64,000 bases of DNA from JAXDBM01 sp963709485 (lineage in GTDB: Bacteria; Desulfobacterota; Syntrophia; Syntrophales; Fen-1087), in NCBI GenBank assembly GCA_963709485.1, contig CAVPWE010000005.1, forward strand, positions 186,001 to 250,000, given 5' to 3'. Shown in pieces: positions 8,897 to 17,522 of the stretch. The position numbers were made by a program, and so were the translations under genes. The first letter of the stretch is position 1, and every line of letters starts with the position of its first letter. The notes under the pieces are model-generated. The model had not been told where the DNA came from. It did not search any database and was given only the letters and a program-made list of their open reading frames with translations.

Positions 8897-9121
8897 ATGA
8901 AGGAAAGCGTACAGAAGGCGATCAATCAGATCCGGCCCAATCTTCAGGCCGACGGGGGAGATGTGGAGCTGGTTGAGGTCATGGAGGACGGCACCGTCAA
9001 AGTGAAGCTGCTCGGCGCCTGCCGCGGCTGCCCGATGTCGCAGATGACCCTGAAGATGGGCATCGAGAAATACCTGAAAAAAGAGGTGCCCGGGGTTCGG
9101 GAAGTGGTCTCGGTGCCCTGA
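8897..9121 (+). CDS. NifU-like Fe-S cluster protein (C-terminal NifU domain only)
   Basis: The 74-residue protein is a stand-alone NifU C-terminal domain, with LQADGGDVELVEV and the CRGCPMSQ motif whose two cysteines (CxxC) bind a transient [4Fe-4S] cluster. Such Nfu proteins deliver clusters to apo-enzymes. It lies directly upstream of a 2[4Fe-4S] ferredoxin gene, in keeping with a role in cluster delivery. The start ATG is preceded by a weak purine-rich site. Confidence 0.92.
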   Translation: MKESVQKAINQIRPNLQADGGDVELVEVMEDGTVKVKLLGACRGCPMSQMTLKMGIEKYLKKEVPGVREVVSVP

Positions 9122-9178
9122 AGCAAACCGAAACTTCCGGATCCGCGGAAAACTTGATAAGATAAGGAGACAGTCAAG

Positions 9179-9358
9179 ATGGCCTATATCATTACGGATG
9201 AATGTATTGCTTGCGGTTCCTGTGAAGAGGAATGTCCTTTGGAAGCGATCAGCGAGGGCGACGACAAGTACGTCATCGACCCCAAGCTGTGCAACGACTG
9301 TGGCGCCTGCGCAGACCAGTGCCCCGTAGAGGCGATTGTTCCCGGAGAAGACAAATAG
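9179..9358 (+). CDS. 2[4Fe-4S] ferredoxin (short gene)
   Basis: This 59-residue protein begins MAYIITDECIACGSC. It has two CxxCxxCxxxC[PL] motifs (CIACGSCEEECP and CNDCGACADQCP) separated by a short acidic loop, as in clostridial-type ferredoxins that carry low-potential electrons. GATAAGGAGAC lies just before the ATG. It is a likely electron carrier for the ferredoxin-linked oxidoreductase at 25.3-28.2 kb. The short 57-base gap from the nifU-like gene suggests co-transcription. Confidence 0.95.
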   Translation: MAYIITDECIACGSCEEECPLEAISEGDDKYVIDPKLCNDCGACADQCPVEAIVPGEDK

Positions 9359-9436
9359 TCCTGCTTTTTGCCCGCCAGGTTGCCTTCGATCGTCCATAAA
9401 GTTCTTTAATCTGAGTATCTTGAGCCGGAATTCCCC

Positions 9437-10078
9437 ATGACAGCGTTCATCACCTTTGAAGGGATTGAAGGTTGTGGAAAGACAACCCAGATGCGGCTGG
9501 CGGGCGAACATCTGGAAAACCGGAAAATCCCCCATATCCTCACCGAAGAGCCCGGCGGATCTGCACTGGGGAAAAAGATCAGGGAAATCCTTCTCAACGA
9601 GGCGCCCTACCCCATCGGTGCGAGAGCGGAAATGCTCCTTTTCGCGGCAGCCCGGGCCCAGCACGTCGAAGAGGTGATCCTGCCCGCCCTGAAAGCCGGA
9701 AAGCTTGTCCTCTGCGACCGTTTCACCGACGCCTCGCTGGCTTACCAGGGTTTCGGCAGAGCCCTCGACCTCGGTTTCATCAGGGCCCTGAACGATTTTT
9801 CCTGCCCGTCGCTGAAACCCGGCCTGACCCTCCTGTTCGACCTGCCCGTCGAGGCGGGCCTGACCCGGGCCAGGGACCGGATCGCCCGGACGACAGGCCC
9901 GCGCCGGGAAGACCGTTTCGAGAACGAGGAGGCGGCGTTTCACCGGAGGATCCGCGCGGGCTACCTGTCGCTGGCCCGGCAGGAGCCCGACCGCTTCAGG
10001 GTCATCGATGCCTCGCGGGACATCGCAGCGGTTCATCACGAGGTCTGCAGACACATGGCCTCGTTCATCGGGCGGTAG
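9437..10078 (+). CDS. tmk: Thymidylate kinase
   Basis: The 213-residue kinase phosphorylates dTMP to dTDP for DNA synthesis. The P-loop FEGIEGCGKTT lies at residues 6-16, the DR motif is in CDRFTDASLAYQGFGR, and the lid region is TTGPRREDRFENEE. It sits 5 bases ahead of holB, the common tmk-holB arrangement. Confidence 0.96.
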   Translation: MTAFITFEGIEGCGKTTQMRLAGEHLENRKIPHILTEEPGGSALGKKIREILLNEAPYPIGARAEMLLFAAARAQHVEEVILPALKAGKLVLCDRFTDASLAYQGFGRALDLGFIRALNDFSCPSLKPGLTLLFDLPVEAGLTRARDRIARTTGPRREDRFENEEAAFHRRIRAGYLSLARQEPDRFRVIDASRDIAAVHHEVCRHMASFIGR

Positions 10079-10083
10079 CACCC

Positions 10084-11067
10084 ATGTCTTTCCGGGACAT
10101 TCGCGGTCACGAAAAACAGATCGGCATCCTGCAAAACGCGCTGGAGCGAAACCGGACCCCCCATGCCTACCTCTTCAGCGGCATGAAGGGGATCGGCAAG
10201 AAAACCGCCGCGCTGGCCGTTGCCAGGGCGCTGAACTGTCAGCGCGGCCGCCGCGATGCCTGCGATGCCTGCCCGTCCTGCCTGAAAATCGATCACCGGA
10301 ACCACCCGGATGTCGTCATCGTCGAACCGGAAGGTCAGTTCATTCGCATACAGGCCGTCCGGGACCTCCAGGACCAGATGAAATTCCGGCCCTTTGAAGG
10401 GGGGACGCGGGTTTTCATCCTGGTCGACGCGGACCGGATGAACAGCACCGCCGCCAACGCGCTCCTCAAGACCCTCGAGGAGCCGAACCGGAACAACCTT
10501 TTGATCCTGATCACCCCGCGGCCCTACCAGCTTCCCCTGACCATCCTCTCCCGGTGCCAGATGCTGCGCTTCAGCCCGCTCAGCCGGGAAACCGTCTTTC
10601 AGTACCTGCGGGAACGCCTCTCCGTTCCCGCGGAAGCCGCCCGCATGCTTGCATCCTCATCCGGCGGCAGCATCGGCCGGGCGCTCGAGATGAAAGACGA
10701 AGACTACCTGACGCTCCGCAGCCAGGTCATGGACCGGATTTTCGACGAGCGGATGAAAAACCCGCTGCATGCCCTGTCCCTTGCCGGCAGCTTCGGACAG
10801 GACCGGAAAGGCATCCTGGAGCGGCTGGACATTCTGAGAAGCTGCTTCCGGGACGCGCTCGTCTGCAAGGAGACATCGGACAGCGCCGCCCTGTTCAACC
10901 AGGACCGCATCCCGATGATCCGGTCTTTCGCCGAAAGGCTGTCCGGAACGGACCTGCTGCAAAACATTCAGGCCGTGAATCGCGCCGCCCGGGCCATCGA
11001 TCAGAATGCCAACAAATCGTTGACTTTAGAGGCGATGATGTTTAAACTCGCGTTCAGTCAAAGTTGA
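10084..11067 (+). CDS. holB: DNA polymerase III subunit delta'
   Basis: The 327-residue clamp-loader subunit begins with MSFRDIRGHEKQIGIL. It has a Walker A segment SGMKGIGKKT, a zinc-binding cysteine group (CQRG..CDACPSC), LVDADRMNSTAANALLKTLEEP and the SRC-type motif ILSRCQ. The fold pairs with DnaX and HolA in the clamp loader. It follows tmk by 5 bases and precedes the RicT-like gene by 13. Confidence 0.94.
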   Translation: MSFRDIRGHEKQIGILQNALERNRTPHAYLFSGMKGIGKKTAALAVARALNCQRGRRDACDACPSCLKIDHRNHPDVVIVEPEGQFIRIQAVRDLQDQMKFRPFEGGTRVFILVDADRMNSTAANALLKTLEEPNRNNLLILITPRPYQLPLTILSRCQMLRFSPLSRETVFQYLRERLSVPAEAARMLASSSGGSIGRALEMKDEDYLTLRSQVMDRIFDERMKNPLHALSLAGSFGQDRKGILERLDILRSCFRDALVCKETSDSAALFNQDRIPMIRSFAERLSGTDLLQNIQAVNRAARAIDQNANKSLTLEAMMFKLAFSQS

Positions 11068-11080
11068 GGAGAATGCTCCC

Positions 11081-11869
11081 TTGAAGCGCATCGTGGCGAT
11101 CAAATTCAAGAAAGAGGGAAAGGCCTACACCTTCCATGCCGCCGACCTGCCCCTGAAAAAGAGCGATCCGGTGATCGTCGAGACGGAAAACGGTCTGGTG
11201 ATGGGAAGGGTGACCACGGAGGTGCGGCAGGTCCCGGTATCCAGTCTGCCCGCCAACCTGAAGGACATCATCCGTCAAGCCACGGAGGAAGACCTGAAAA
11301 CCAGGGAGGACAACGATCGCTTCGAGCAGGAGGCCCGCAGCTACTGTCTGGAGAGAATCGCCGAAAGAAATCTTCCCATGAAACTGACCGAGGTGGAATG
11401 CCTGTTCGACCGGAGCAAGGTGATCTTCTACTTCACGGCCGAAAGCCGCGTGGATTTCCGGGAGCTGGTCAAGGACCTGGTGCAGAAGCTCAAGACCCGG
11501 ATCGAGCTGAGGCAGATCGGCGCCCGCCAGGAAGCCCGCATGACCGGGGGGCTCGCGATCTGCGGCCGGGAGGTCTGCTGCGCCACGCTCCTGCACAACC
11601 TCGACCGCGTTTCCGTCAAGATGGCCAAGGAGCAGAGCATGTCGCTCAATCCCGAGAAGATTTCCGGCGTCTGCGGCAGGCTCATGTGCTGTCTGGCCTA
11701 TGAATTTGAAGGCTACCTGGAAATGAAAAAGAACATGCCCAAATGCGGCAAAATGATCGATTGCCCGGACGGCCGCGGCAAGGTCATTCGGCAGCATGTC
11801 CTGCAGGGCGAGATCGCCGTGCTGCTCGAGGGCGGCAAGGAAATCACCGTTCACGTCAGTGAATTATAG
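11081..11869 (+). CDS. ricT: PSP1/RicT-family protein
   Basis: The 262-residue protein contains the PSP1 C-terminal domain with a cysteine-rich core (CGREVCCATLL, SGVCGRLMCCLAYE), as in Bacillus RicT (YaaT), which binds Fe-S clusters within a complex affecting RNase Y and mRNA processing. The start is TTG at 11081, 7 bases after GAGGAGAAT; no ATG fits the homology. The position between holB and metG matches the conserved order in many bacteria (tmk-holB-ricT-metG). The role here is inferred from family and context. Confidence 0.9.
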   Translation: MKRIVAIKFKKEGKAYTFHAADLPLKKSDPVIVETENGLVMGRVTTEVRQVPVSSLPANLKDIIRQATEEDLKTREDNDRFEQEARSYCLERIAERNLPMKLTEVECLFDRSKVIFYFTAESRVDFRELVKDLVQKLKTRIELRQIGARQEARMTGGLAICGREVCCATLLHNLDRVSVKMAKEQSMSLNPEKISGVCGRLMCCLAYEFEGYLEMKKNMPKCGKMIDCPDGRGKVIRQHVLQGEIAVLLEGGKEITVHVSEL

Positions 11870-11919
11870 GGATCAGGGCGCAGGCTGACCGTCGCCGCCC
11901 GCACGGAAAGGATCCTGTC

Positions 11920-13824
11920 ATGGAAAAGGCCTACTACTACATCACCACCCCGATCTACTACGTCAACGCGTCACCCCACATCGGCCATGCCTACACGACG
12001 ATCGTCGCCGATGTGCTCGCCCGCTATTACCGCCTGGCCGGATACCGGACCTTTTTCGTGACCGGAACGGACGAACACGGCGACAAGATCGCGGAAGCCG
12101 CGCAGAAGGCCGGCATCTCCCCGAAGGCATATGCCGATCAGATCAGCGCCCAGTTCCGGGCACTCTGGCCGGAGCTGGCCGTCACCAACGATTATTTCAT
12201 CCGGACCACCGACGCGAACCACGTGGAAAACGTCTGCCGGATCCTGCGGAAGGTCCATGAAACCGGCGATATTTATTTCGGGCACTATGAAGGGCACTAC
12301 TGCGTCGGCTGCGAGCGGTTTTACATGGAGAAGGAGCTCGTGGAAGGATGCTGCCCCGACCATGAGACCGAACCGGAATACCGGAAGGAGAGCAACTACT
12401 TCTTTCGCATGGGCAAATACCAGGAATGGCTCATCCGTTATATCCAGGACCACCCCGATTTCATCCGCCCGGAACGCTACCGGAACGAAGTCCTGGCCTT
12501 CCTGCGGGAGCCCCTGGAGGACCTCTGCATTTCCCGCCCCAAGACGCGGCTGACCTGGGGGATCACGCTGCCCTTCGACGAAAATTACGTGACCTACGTC
12601 TGGTTCGACGCCCTCATCAATTACATCACCGCGCCGGGCTACCCCGACGGGGAGAACTTCAAGACCTTCTGGCCCGCGGCCCAGCACCTCATCGCCAAGG
12701 ACATCCTGAAGCCCCACGGCATCTACTGGCCCACGATGCTGAAGGCGGCCGGGATCGAACCCTACCGGCACCTGAACGTCCACGGTTACTGGAACGTGGA
12801 TCAGAGCAAGATGTCCAAAAGCCTGGGAAACGTCGTCAAGCCCCTGGACCTGAAGGACAAATACGGCCTCGATCCCTTCCGCTACTTCCTGCTCCGGGAC
12901 ATGGTGTTCGGACTCGATTCCAGCTTCAGCGAGGAGAGTTTCGTCCAGCGGATCAACGCCGATCTGGCCAACGACCTTGGCAATCTGGTGAGCCGCAGCC
13001 TCACGATGGCCCTCAAGTACGGCGACGGGAAGGCGCCTGCGCCGAAGCCTCCCGCCGACGAGGACCGCACCCTTCTGGAGACGGCACAGCGGGTGCTGGG
13101 GGAGGTGGAAAGCTGCTTCAGCGAACTGGGCCTCCACAAGGCGCTCATGGCCATCTGGGAATTCATCAACGTCACCAACAAATACATCGTGGAGCGGGAA
13201 CCCTGGACGCTGGCCAAAGACCCGGCCAACCGGGAACGGCTGGAGACCATTCTCTACAACCTGCTCGAGTCCCTGCGGGTCATCGCCGTCTTCATCGCCC
13301 CGTTCATGCCGGGATCGGCGAAGAAGATCATGGAGCAGATCGGAATCGCCGACATGACGGGACAGAATTTCGACAGCATCCGGAGCTGGGGCGGCCTGCG
13401 GCCGGGCAGCGCACTGTCGCGCGGCGAGGCCCTGTTCCCCCGGGTGGAATTCAAAAAGGAAGAAAAGATGGAAGAGAAAAAACCGGAAATGGCCGCCGTG
13501 AAGGCCGAAATCGGCTACGAGGATTTCGAGAAGGTCGATCTTCGCGTGGCGAAGGTCCTGGCCGCCGAGGCCGTGCCGAAATCGAACAAGCTCCTGAAGC
13601 TGAAGATCGACGTGGGCGAGGAGCGGACCATCGTCGCCGGGATCGGCAAGGACTACAAGCCGGAGGAGATCGTCGGGAAAAGCATCGTCGTCGTCGTCAA
13701 CCTGAAGCCGACGAAGCTCATGGGCGTGGAGTCCCACGGCATGCTGCTGGCCACGGACACGGAAGCGGGCCTGACGCTGGTCTCCTTCGACCGCGATCCC
13801 AAAACCGGCGCCAAGGTCCGGTAG
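11920..13824 (+). CDS. metG: Methionyl-tRNA synthetase
   Basis: The 634-residue class I synthetase charges tRNA-Met. The HIGH-type signature is in VNASPHIGHAY near residue 18, four zinc-binding cysteines or related residues lie around CVGCERFY, and the KMSKS loop is KMSKSLGN near residue 297. The C-terminal 100 residues (about 535-634, starting EDFEKVDLRVAKV) form an EMAP/Trbp111-type tRNA-binding and dimerisation domain after a Lys/Glu-rich linker. The length is normal for the form with an appended domain. Confidence 0.97.
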   Translation: MEKAYYYITTPIYYVNASPHIGHAYTTIVADVLARYYRLAGYRTFFVTGTDEHGDKIAEAAQKAGISPKAYADQISAQFRALWPELAVTNDYFIRTTDANHVENVCRILRKVHETGDIYFGHYEGHYCVGCERFYMEKELVEGCCPDHETEPEYRKESNYFFRMGKYQEWLIRYIQDHPDFIRPERYRNEVLAFLREPLEDLCISRPKTRLTWGITLPFDENYVTYVWFDALINYITAPGYPDGENFKTFWPAAQHLIAKDILKPHGIYWPTMLKAAGIEPYRHLNVHGYWNVDQSKMSKSLGNVVKPLDLKDKYGLDPFRYFLLRDMVFGLDSSFSEESFVQRINADLANDLGNLVSRSLTMALKYGDGKAPAPKPPADEDRTLLETAQRVLGEVESCFSELGLHKALMAIWEFINVTNKYIVEREPWTLAKDPANRERLETILYNLLESLRVIAVFIAPFMPGSAKKIMEQIGIADMTGQNFDSIRSWGGLRPGSALSRGEALFPRVEFKKEEKMEEKKPEMAAVKAEIGYEDFEKVDLRVAKVLAAEAVPKSNKLLKLKIDVGEERTIVAGIGKDYKPEEIVGKSIVVVVNLKPTKLMGVESHGMLLATDTEAGLTLVSFDRDPKTGAKVR

Positions 13825-13841
13825 GCGTCATCCCGACTTCC

Positions 13842-15230
13842 CTACAATCCCACCGGTTTCTTCAGGGGCACATCGACGGGCTTGACGTATTTGGCCGTGA
13901 TGTGGGCGGTGTCGTTGACACTGAGCTTTTCGAAAAGAAAGGCGAACTGGCTTTCCAGCTCCCGGCCGATGGCCTCCAGGTTCGCCGCCGGCAGGCCCCA
14001 GAGCTCCTTCTTGAAAGGCCCGAAGCCCTTCTTGCGGGTCTTGTAGAGGAACTGCTCCTCCGTGTCGGTCTCCTTCCGCTCACCGGCCATGTTGGCCTTC
14101 AGGTAATCATAGATCCGCTCCCGGAGCGCGCCGGGCAGATCGGGGCTGTCGTAGACGATGTTCTGGAATCCCGTGGCCAGGTGGATCTCGGCGGTGCCGA
14201 TTTTGGGGAACCGGTCGAAGGCCTCGTTCGGCAGCGTCGAGGCGCCGTGCTGGACGGCGCCGGAAAGATTGTATTCCGCCCGGGCCGCCTCGGACAGCTT
14301 CTCCAGGGTCTCAAAATCCAGCTTGACCTTGGCCACCGTCCCGTCCGCCAGCGGCACGCCGCCGTGGGTGGTCCCCGTCTGCACGCTCATCTTGCTGATG
14401 CCCCGGATGCCTTCGCCGTCCTTCTCCAGCTCTCCCAGATAGCCGTCCATGAAGGCGCGCAGCTCCTCCACGGTGCTGTTCTTGCCGCCCACCTCGCCGA
14501 TCTCGCCGCCCACGGAGATCGTCACGCCGGCGGGCTCCAGGTCCCGGATCATCGTGGTCAGCTCCGCCGCCAGGCTGTAGTTGAGCTTCTGCTGCTCCCG
14601 CACCGAAGGCTTGCTCAGGTCCACGAGCGTGGAGGTGTCCACGTCGATATTGTAGAAGCCGGCATCGATGGCCTCCCAGATCAGGTCCTTGACCGCCTTC
14701 ACCTCGACGGCCGGATCGGCGGCGTACTTCTTCGCGTTCACCTGGAAGTGGTCCCCCTGGATGAAGAGCGGGCCCCGGTATCCGGTCTTGATGGCCGCCG
14801 CCGTCACCGCCGCGGTGTACTCCTCCGGCCGCTGCTTCGTATAATCGATCTCGGAGCGGGCGATCTCAAAGATGACGGGCCCCACCCTGCCTTTCAGGGC
14901 GGCCCGCAGGACGGCCTGGGCCGTATGATAGGCGAAGGCGCGGATGTTGATGGCGGGCACGGTCAACCCTTTCACTTCGCTGCGGCCCATCGCCTCGTAA
15001 AGCGGCTGGATCGATGCGGACAGGATGCCGAGGACGGCGCCGGCCCGCCGGATGAGCCAGCGGGCGGCCACCCGGACATCCTCCCGCGGGCTGAAGACAG
15101 CCGTATAAATCAGGTCATCGACGAGCGACTGCCGGAGCCGGCTTTCATCCAGCACGCGAAGGTCATCCCCGCCGATCTCGATGACGCCGTCCAAACGCTT
15201 CCGCAACGGATCCATGGTCTCAAAAATCAT
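13842..15230 (-). CDS. Class II fructose-bisphosphate aldolase (long form)
   Basis: The 462-residue TIM-barrel enzyme belongs to the zinc-dependent class II aldolase family; it would interconvert fructose 1,6-bisphosphate with the two triose phosphates. Metal-ligand and phosphate motifs seen are FIQGDHFQVN, GGEIGEVGG, SVQTGTTHGGV and AVQHGASTLPNEAFDRFP. It is longer than the E. coli type (359 residues), with an extended N-terminus, as in some anaerobes and archaea-like aldolases. GAGGAG lies 7 bases before the ATG. It lies 70 bases downstream of fructose-1,6-bisphosphatase on the same strand, so the pair probably serves gluconeogenesis. A related sugar-phosphate aldolase activity is possible. 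Confidence 0.85.
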   Translation of the reverse strand: MIFETMDPLRKRLDGVIEIGGDDLRVLDESRLRQSLVDDLIYTAVFSPREDVRVAARWLIRRAGAVLGILSASIQPLYEAMGRSEVKGLTVPAINIRAFAYHTAQAVLRAALKGRVGPVIFEIARSEIDYTKQRPEEYTAAVTAAAIKTGYRGPLFIQGDHFQVNAKKYAADPAVEVKAVKDLIWEAIDAGFYNIDVDTSTLVDLSKPSVREQQKLNYSLAAELTTMIRDLEPAGVTISVGGEIGEVGGKNSTVEELRAFMDGYLGELEKDGEGIRGISKMSVQTGTTHGGVPLADGTVAKVKLDFETLEKLSEAARAEYNLSGAVQHGASTLPNEAFDRFPKIGTAEIHLATGFQNIVYDSPDLPGALRERIYDYLKANMAGERKETDTEEQFLYKTRKKGFGPFKKELWGLPAANLEAIGRELESQFAFLFEKLSVNDTAHITAKYVKPVDVPLKKPVGL

Positions 15231-15300
15231 CGCTGACTCCTCTTCATGTCCGGGTTGGGAAAACCGTTCCCCGCGGGCTTCCGGAGAACGGCTCGATGCT

Positions 15301-16239
15301 TCATGTTTCCAGAAACTCTCTTGCCTTTTCCACCTCGAAGCGGCTGCCGATGTAGATGGCGCTTCGCTGCCCGATGTCCGCGACGGAGATGTCCAGGATG
15401 TTCGTCTTCCCGTCCGTCGCGGCGCCGCCCGCCTGCTCGATCAGGAAGGCCATGGGCTGCAGCTCGAACAGAAGCCGGAGCTTCCCCCGGGGGCTCTTCT
15501 TCAGGGCCGGGTAGGTGAAAATCCCGCCGTTTTTGATGAGGACCTGGTTGATGTCCGGAACGAATCCGCCGCTGTAGCGGAGCTTGTAGCCGTCCGCCTC
15601 GAGAAATTCGACGAACCGGAGGTGGGCCGCCGTCCAGTCCCTCCGCAGGCCGCCCATGCTGTAGATTTCGCCCTTATCCTTCAGCCGGATATTCTCCTGG
15701 GAAAGGACATACTCCCCTTCCCTGTTCAGGACGAACTCGTGGGTGCCCTTGCCCGCCGAGTAGACCATCGTGATCAGGGGGCCGTAGGTGATGTAAAGGG
15801 CCGCCACCATCGTTCTGCGTCCGTCGCCCATGATGGAGCCGTTGTGGATGCCGATGATGGTCCCGATCGCCAGGTTGGTTTCCACCAGGGACGAGCCGTC
15901 CAGCGGGTCGGCCGTGACAAAATACTTCTCCGTGCCCTTGCCGATCTCCACCACCGCATCCTGCTCCTCCGAGGCGTACTCCCGCACGAAGCCGGAGAAC
16001 TGGAGCTGGTTCTTGAGAATGACATCGGCGCTGCGGTCCAGGGAAAGCTGGTCCTCGCCGTAGATGTTCTTGAACCCGGCGAGCTTCCGGTTGGACTCGT
16101 GAATCTTCGCGGAGATGTATTTCCCGGTGACGGCGATCTGCCAGATCAGCCGGCGCAGTTCCGTCTCCACCCCGGCCATCCACATGTGCCGCCGAAGATC
16201 GACGCAGAATTTCGTATAATCGGAAATGCCCTCGCCCAT
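15301..16239 (-). CDS. fbp: Fructose-1,6-bisphosphatase, class I
   Basis: The 312-residue phosphatase hydrolyses fructose 1,6-bisphosphate to fructose 6-phosphate. The active-site metal motif DPLDGSS (in FVTADPLDGSSLVETN), the ASEEQ acidic site and GGAATDGKTNILD near the C-terminus are all present. The ATG at 16239 is preferred over one 5 codons upstream because AAAGGAT precedes it at good spacing. It is the upstream gene of the fbp-aldolase pair. Confidence 0.95.
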   Translation of the reverse strand: MGEGISDYTKFCVDLRRHMWMAGVETELRRLIWQIAVTGKYISAKIHESNRKLAGFKNIYGEDQLSLDRSADVILKNQLQFSGFVREYASEEQDAVVEIGKGTEKYFVTADPLDGSSLVETNLAIGTIIGIHNGSIMGDGRRTMVAALYITYGPLITMVYSAGKGTHEFVLNREGEYVLSQENIRLKDKGEIYSMGGLRRDWTAAHLRFVEFLEADGYKLRYSGGFVPDINQVLIKNGGIFTYPALKKSPRGKLRLLFELQPMAFLIEQAGGAATDGKTNILDISVADIGQRSAIYIGSRFEVEKAREFLET

Positions 16240-16427
16240 GACGCATCCTTTCAATCGCGCTTTTTACCGGCCTGTTTTCTAACAATTTTCCCCGCGGTTG
16301 ACAAGCCCCTTTTTGGCATCCCGCCTTCAGACGCATAGGGATCTTCAGCCGGTACCGAGAGCCGGAACATTCTCCGCGGCACCGATCCTTCCACGGGGCA
16401 CAAACCCATTGACAGCAGGAACCTTCT

Positions 16428-17498
16428 GTGTCTTATTTGGCGTCGCGCCGCGGCATGGCGTGGAAAGGTCATCGCCCGGTCAAACAAATGGAATTTTCCC
16501 TGATCCGTCCGGACAAGCTAAAAGTGGCCCTGCTGGGCCTGCTGCTGATCGTCGTCATCGGCACGGCGGGCTACCACTGGATCGAGGGATGGGATTTCCC
16601 GGAGGCCATCTATGCCACGATCGTCACGCTTTCAACGGTCGGCTACGGCGATTTCTACCCGCAAACCGCCGCCGGCAGATTCTTCACCATCGTCCTGATC
16701 ATCTTCGGCGTCGGCACCATGTTTTACACGGTGGTTCTGCTGGCGGAAACCGTGGTTGAAACGCGCCTGAGAGCCCTGACGGGGAGAAAGAAGCTGGAAA
16801 AAATGATCTCGAAAATGAAGAACCATTACATCATCTGCGGCTGCGGCCGGATCGGCCATCTGATCTGCCAGGAGCTGAAGGCCGACAGAACGGATTTCGT
16901 CGTCATCGACAACAACCCGGAGGTGATTCAGGAGATCGAGGAGGAGGGATTCGTCTACTGCCGCGGGGACGCCAAGCAGGACAAAACCCTGATCAACGCC
17001 GGGATCAAGCGGGCAAAAGGCATCGTCTGCGTCCTGCCGACGGATGCGGAAAACCTCTACGTCATCCTCACCGCCAAGGAATTGAACCACGAAATCTTCA
17101 TCCTGTCCCGTTCGGAGGAAGAGGAATCGGAGCATCGTCTTCTGCGGGCCGGGGCCGACCGGGTCATGTCCCCCTACACCCTGGGCGGCACGCGGATGGC
17201 CATGGCCATCCTGAGGCCGGCCATGCTGGACTTCATCGAGATCACCACCCGCAGGCAGAGCCTGGAGCTGCGGATGGAGGAAGTCCCCGTCTGCGACGGC
17301 TCCTCCGTCATCGGCAAGTCGCTGGAGGAATCGGAGATCCGCCAGCGCTTCGGCCTGATCATCGTAGCCGTCAAAAAAGACTCCGGAAAAATGATATTCA
17401 ACCCGCTGGCCAGCTACGTCATCGAAAAGGGCGACAAGCTGATTGCCATGGGCGAAGATGAAAACGTCAAGCGGTTCACCGATGTGTGCGTTGCCTGA
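16428..17498 (+). CDS. Two-TM potassium channel with RCK (TrkA) domains
   Basis: The 356-residue protein opens with two membrane helices flanking a pore loop with the K+ selectivity filter TVGYGDFYP (about residues 68-76). A Rossmann RCK-N domain follows (HYIICGCGRIGHLICQEL, DxNP at VVIDNNPEV) and then an RCK-C domain (LRMEEVPVCDGSSVIGKSL). This is the MthK/Kch type of ligand-gated K+ channel. The chosen start is GTG at 16428 with AGGA 7 bases before; ATGs at 16455 and 16488 are possible but lack a good site. It lies 24 bases ahead of the MBL-fold gene. Confidence 0.88.
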   Translation: MSYLASRRGMAWKGHRPVKQMEFSLIRPDKLKVALLGLLLIVVIGTAGYHWIEGWDFPEAIYATIVTLSTVGYGDFYPQTAAGRFFTIVLIIFGVGTMFYTVVLLAETVVETRLRALTGRKKLEKMISKMKNHYIICGCGRIGHLICQELKADRTDFVVIDNNPEVIQEIEEEGFVYCRGDAKQDKTLINAGIKRAKGIVCVLPTDAENLYVILTAKELNHEIFILSRSEEEESEHRLLRAGADRVMSPYTLGGTRMAMAILRPAMLDFIEITTRRQSLELRMEEVPVCDGSSVIGKSLEESEIRQRFGLIIVAVKKDSGKMIFNPLASYVIEKGDKLIAMGEDENVKRFTDVCVA

Positions 17499-17522
17499 CC
17501 GGAAAGGGGAAGGGTCGGACCG

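Noticed and set aside
12426..15236. 936-codon open frame on the plus strand across metG and the aldolase
   Set aside because: It runs out of frame through metG and antisense to the aldolase; composition is Arg/Gly/Pro-rich and no homology is visible.
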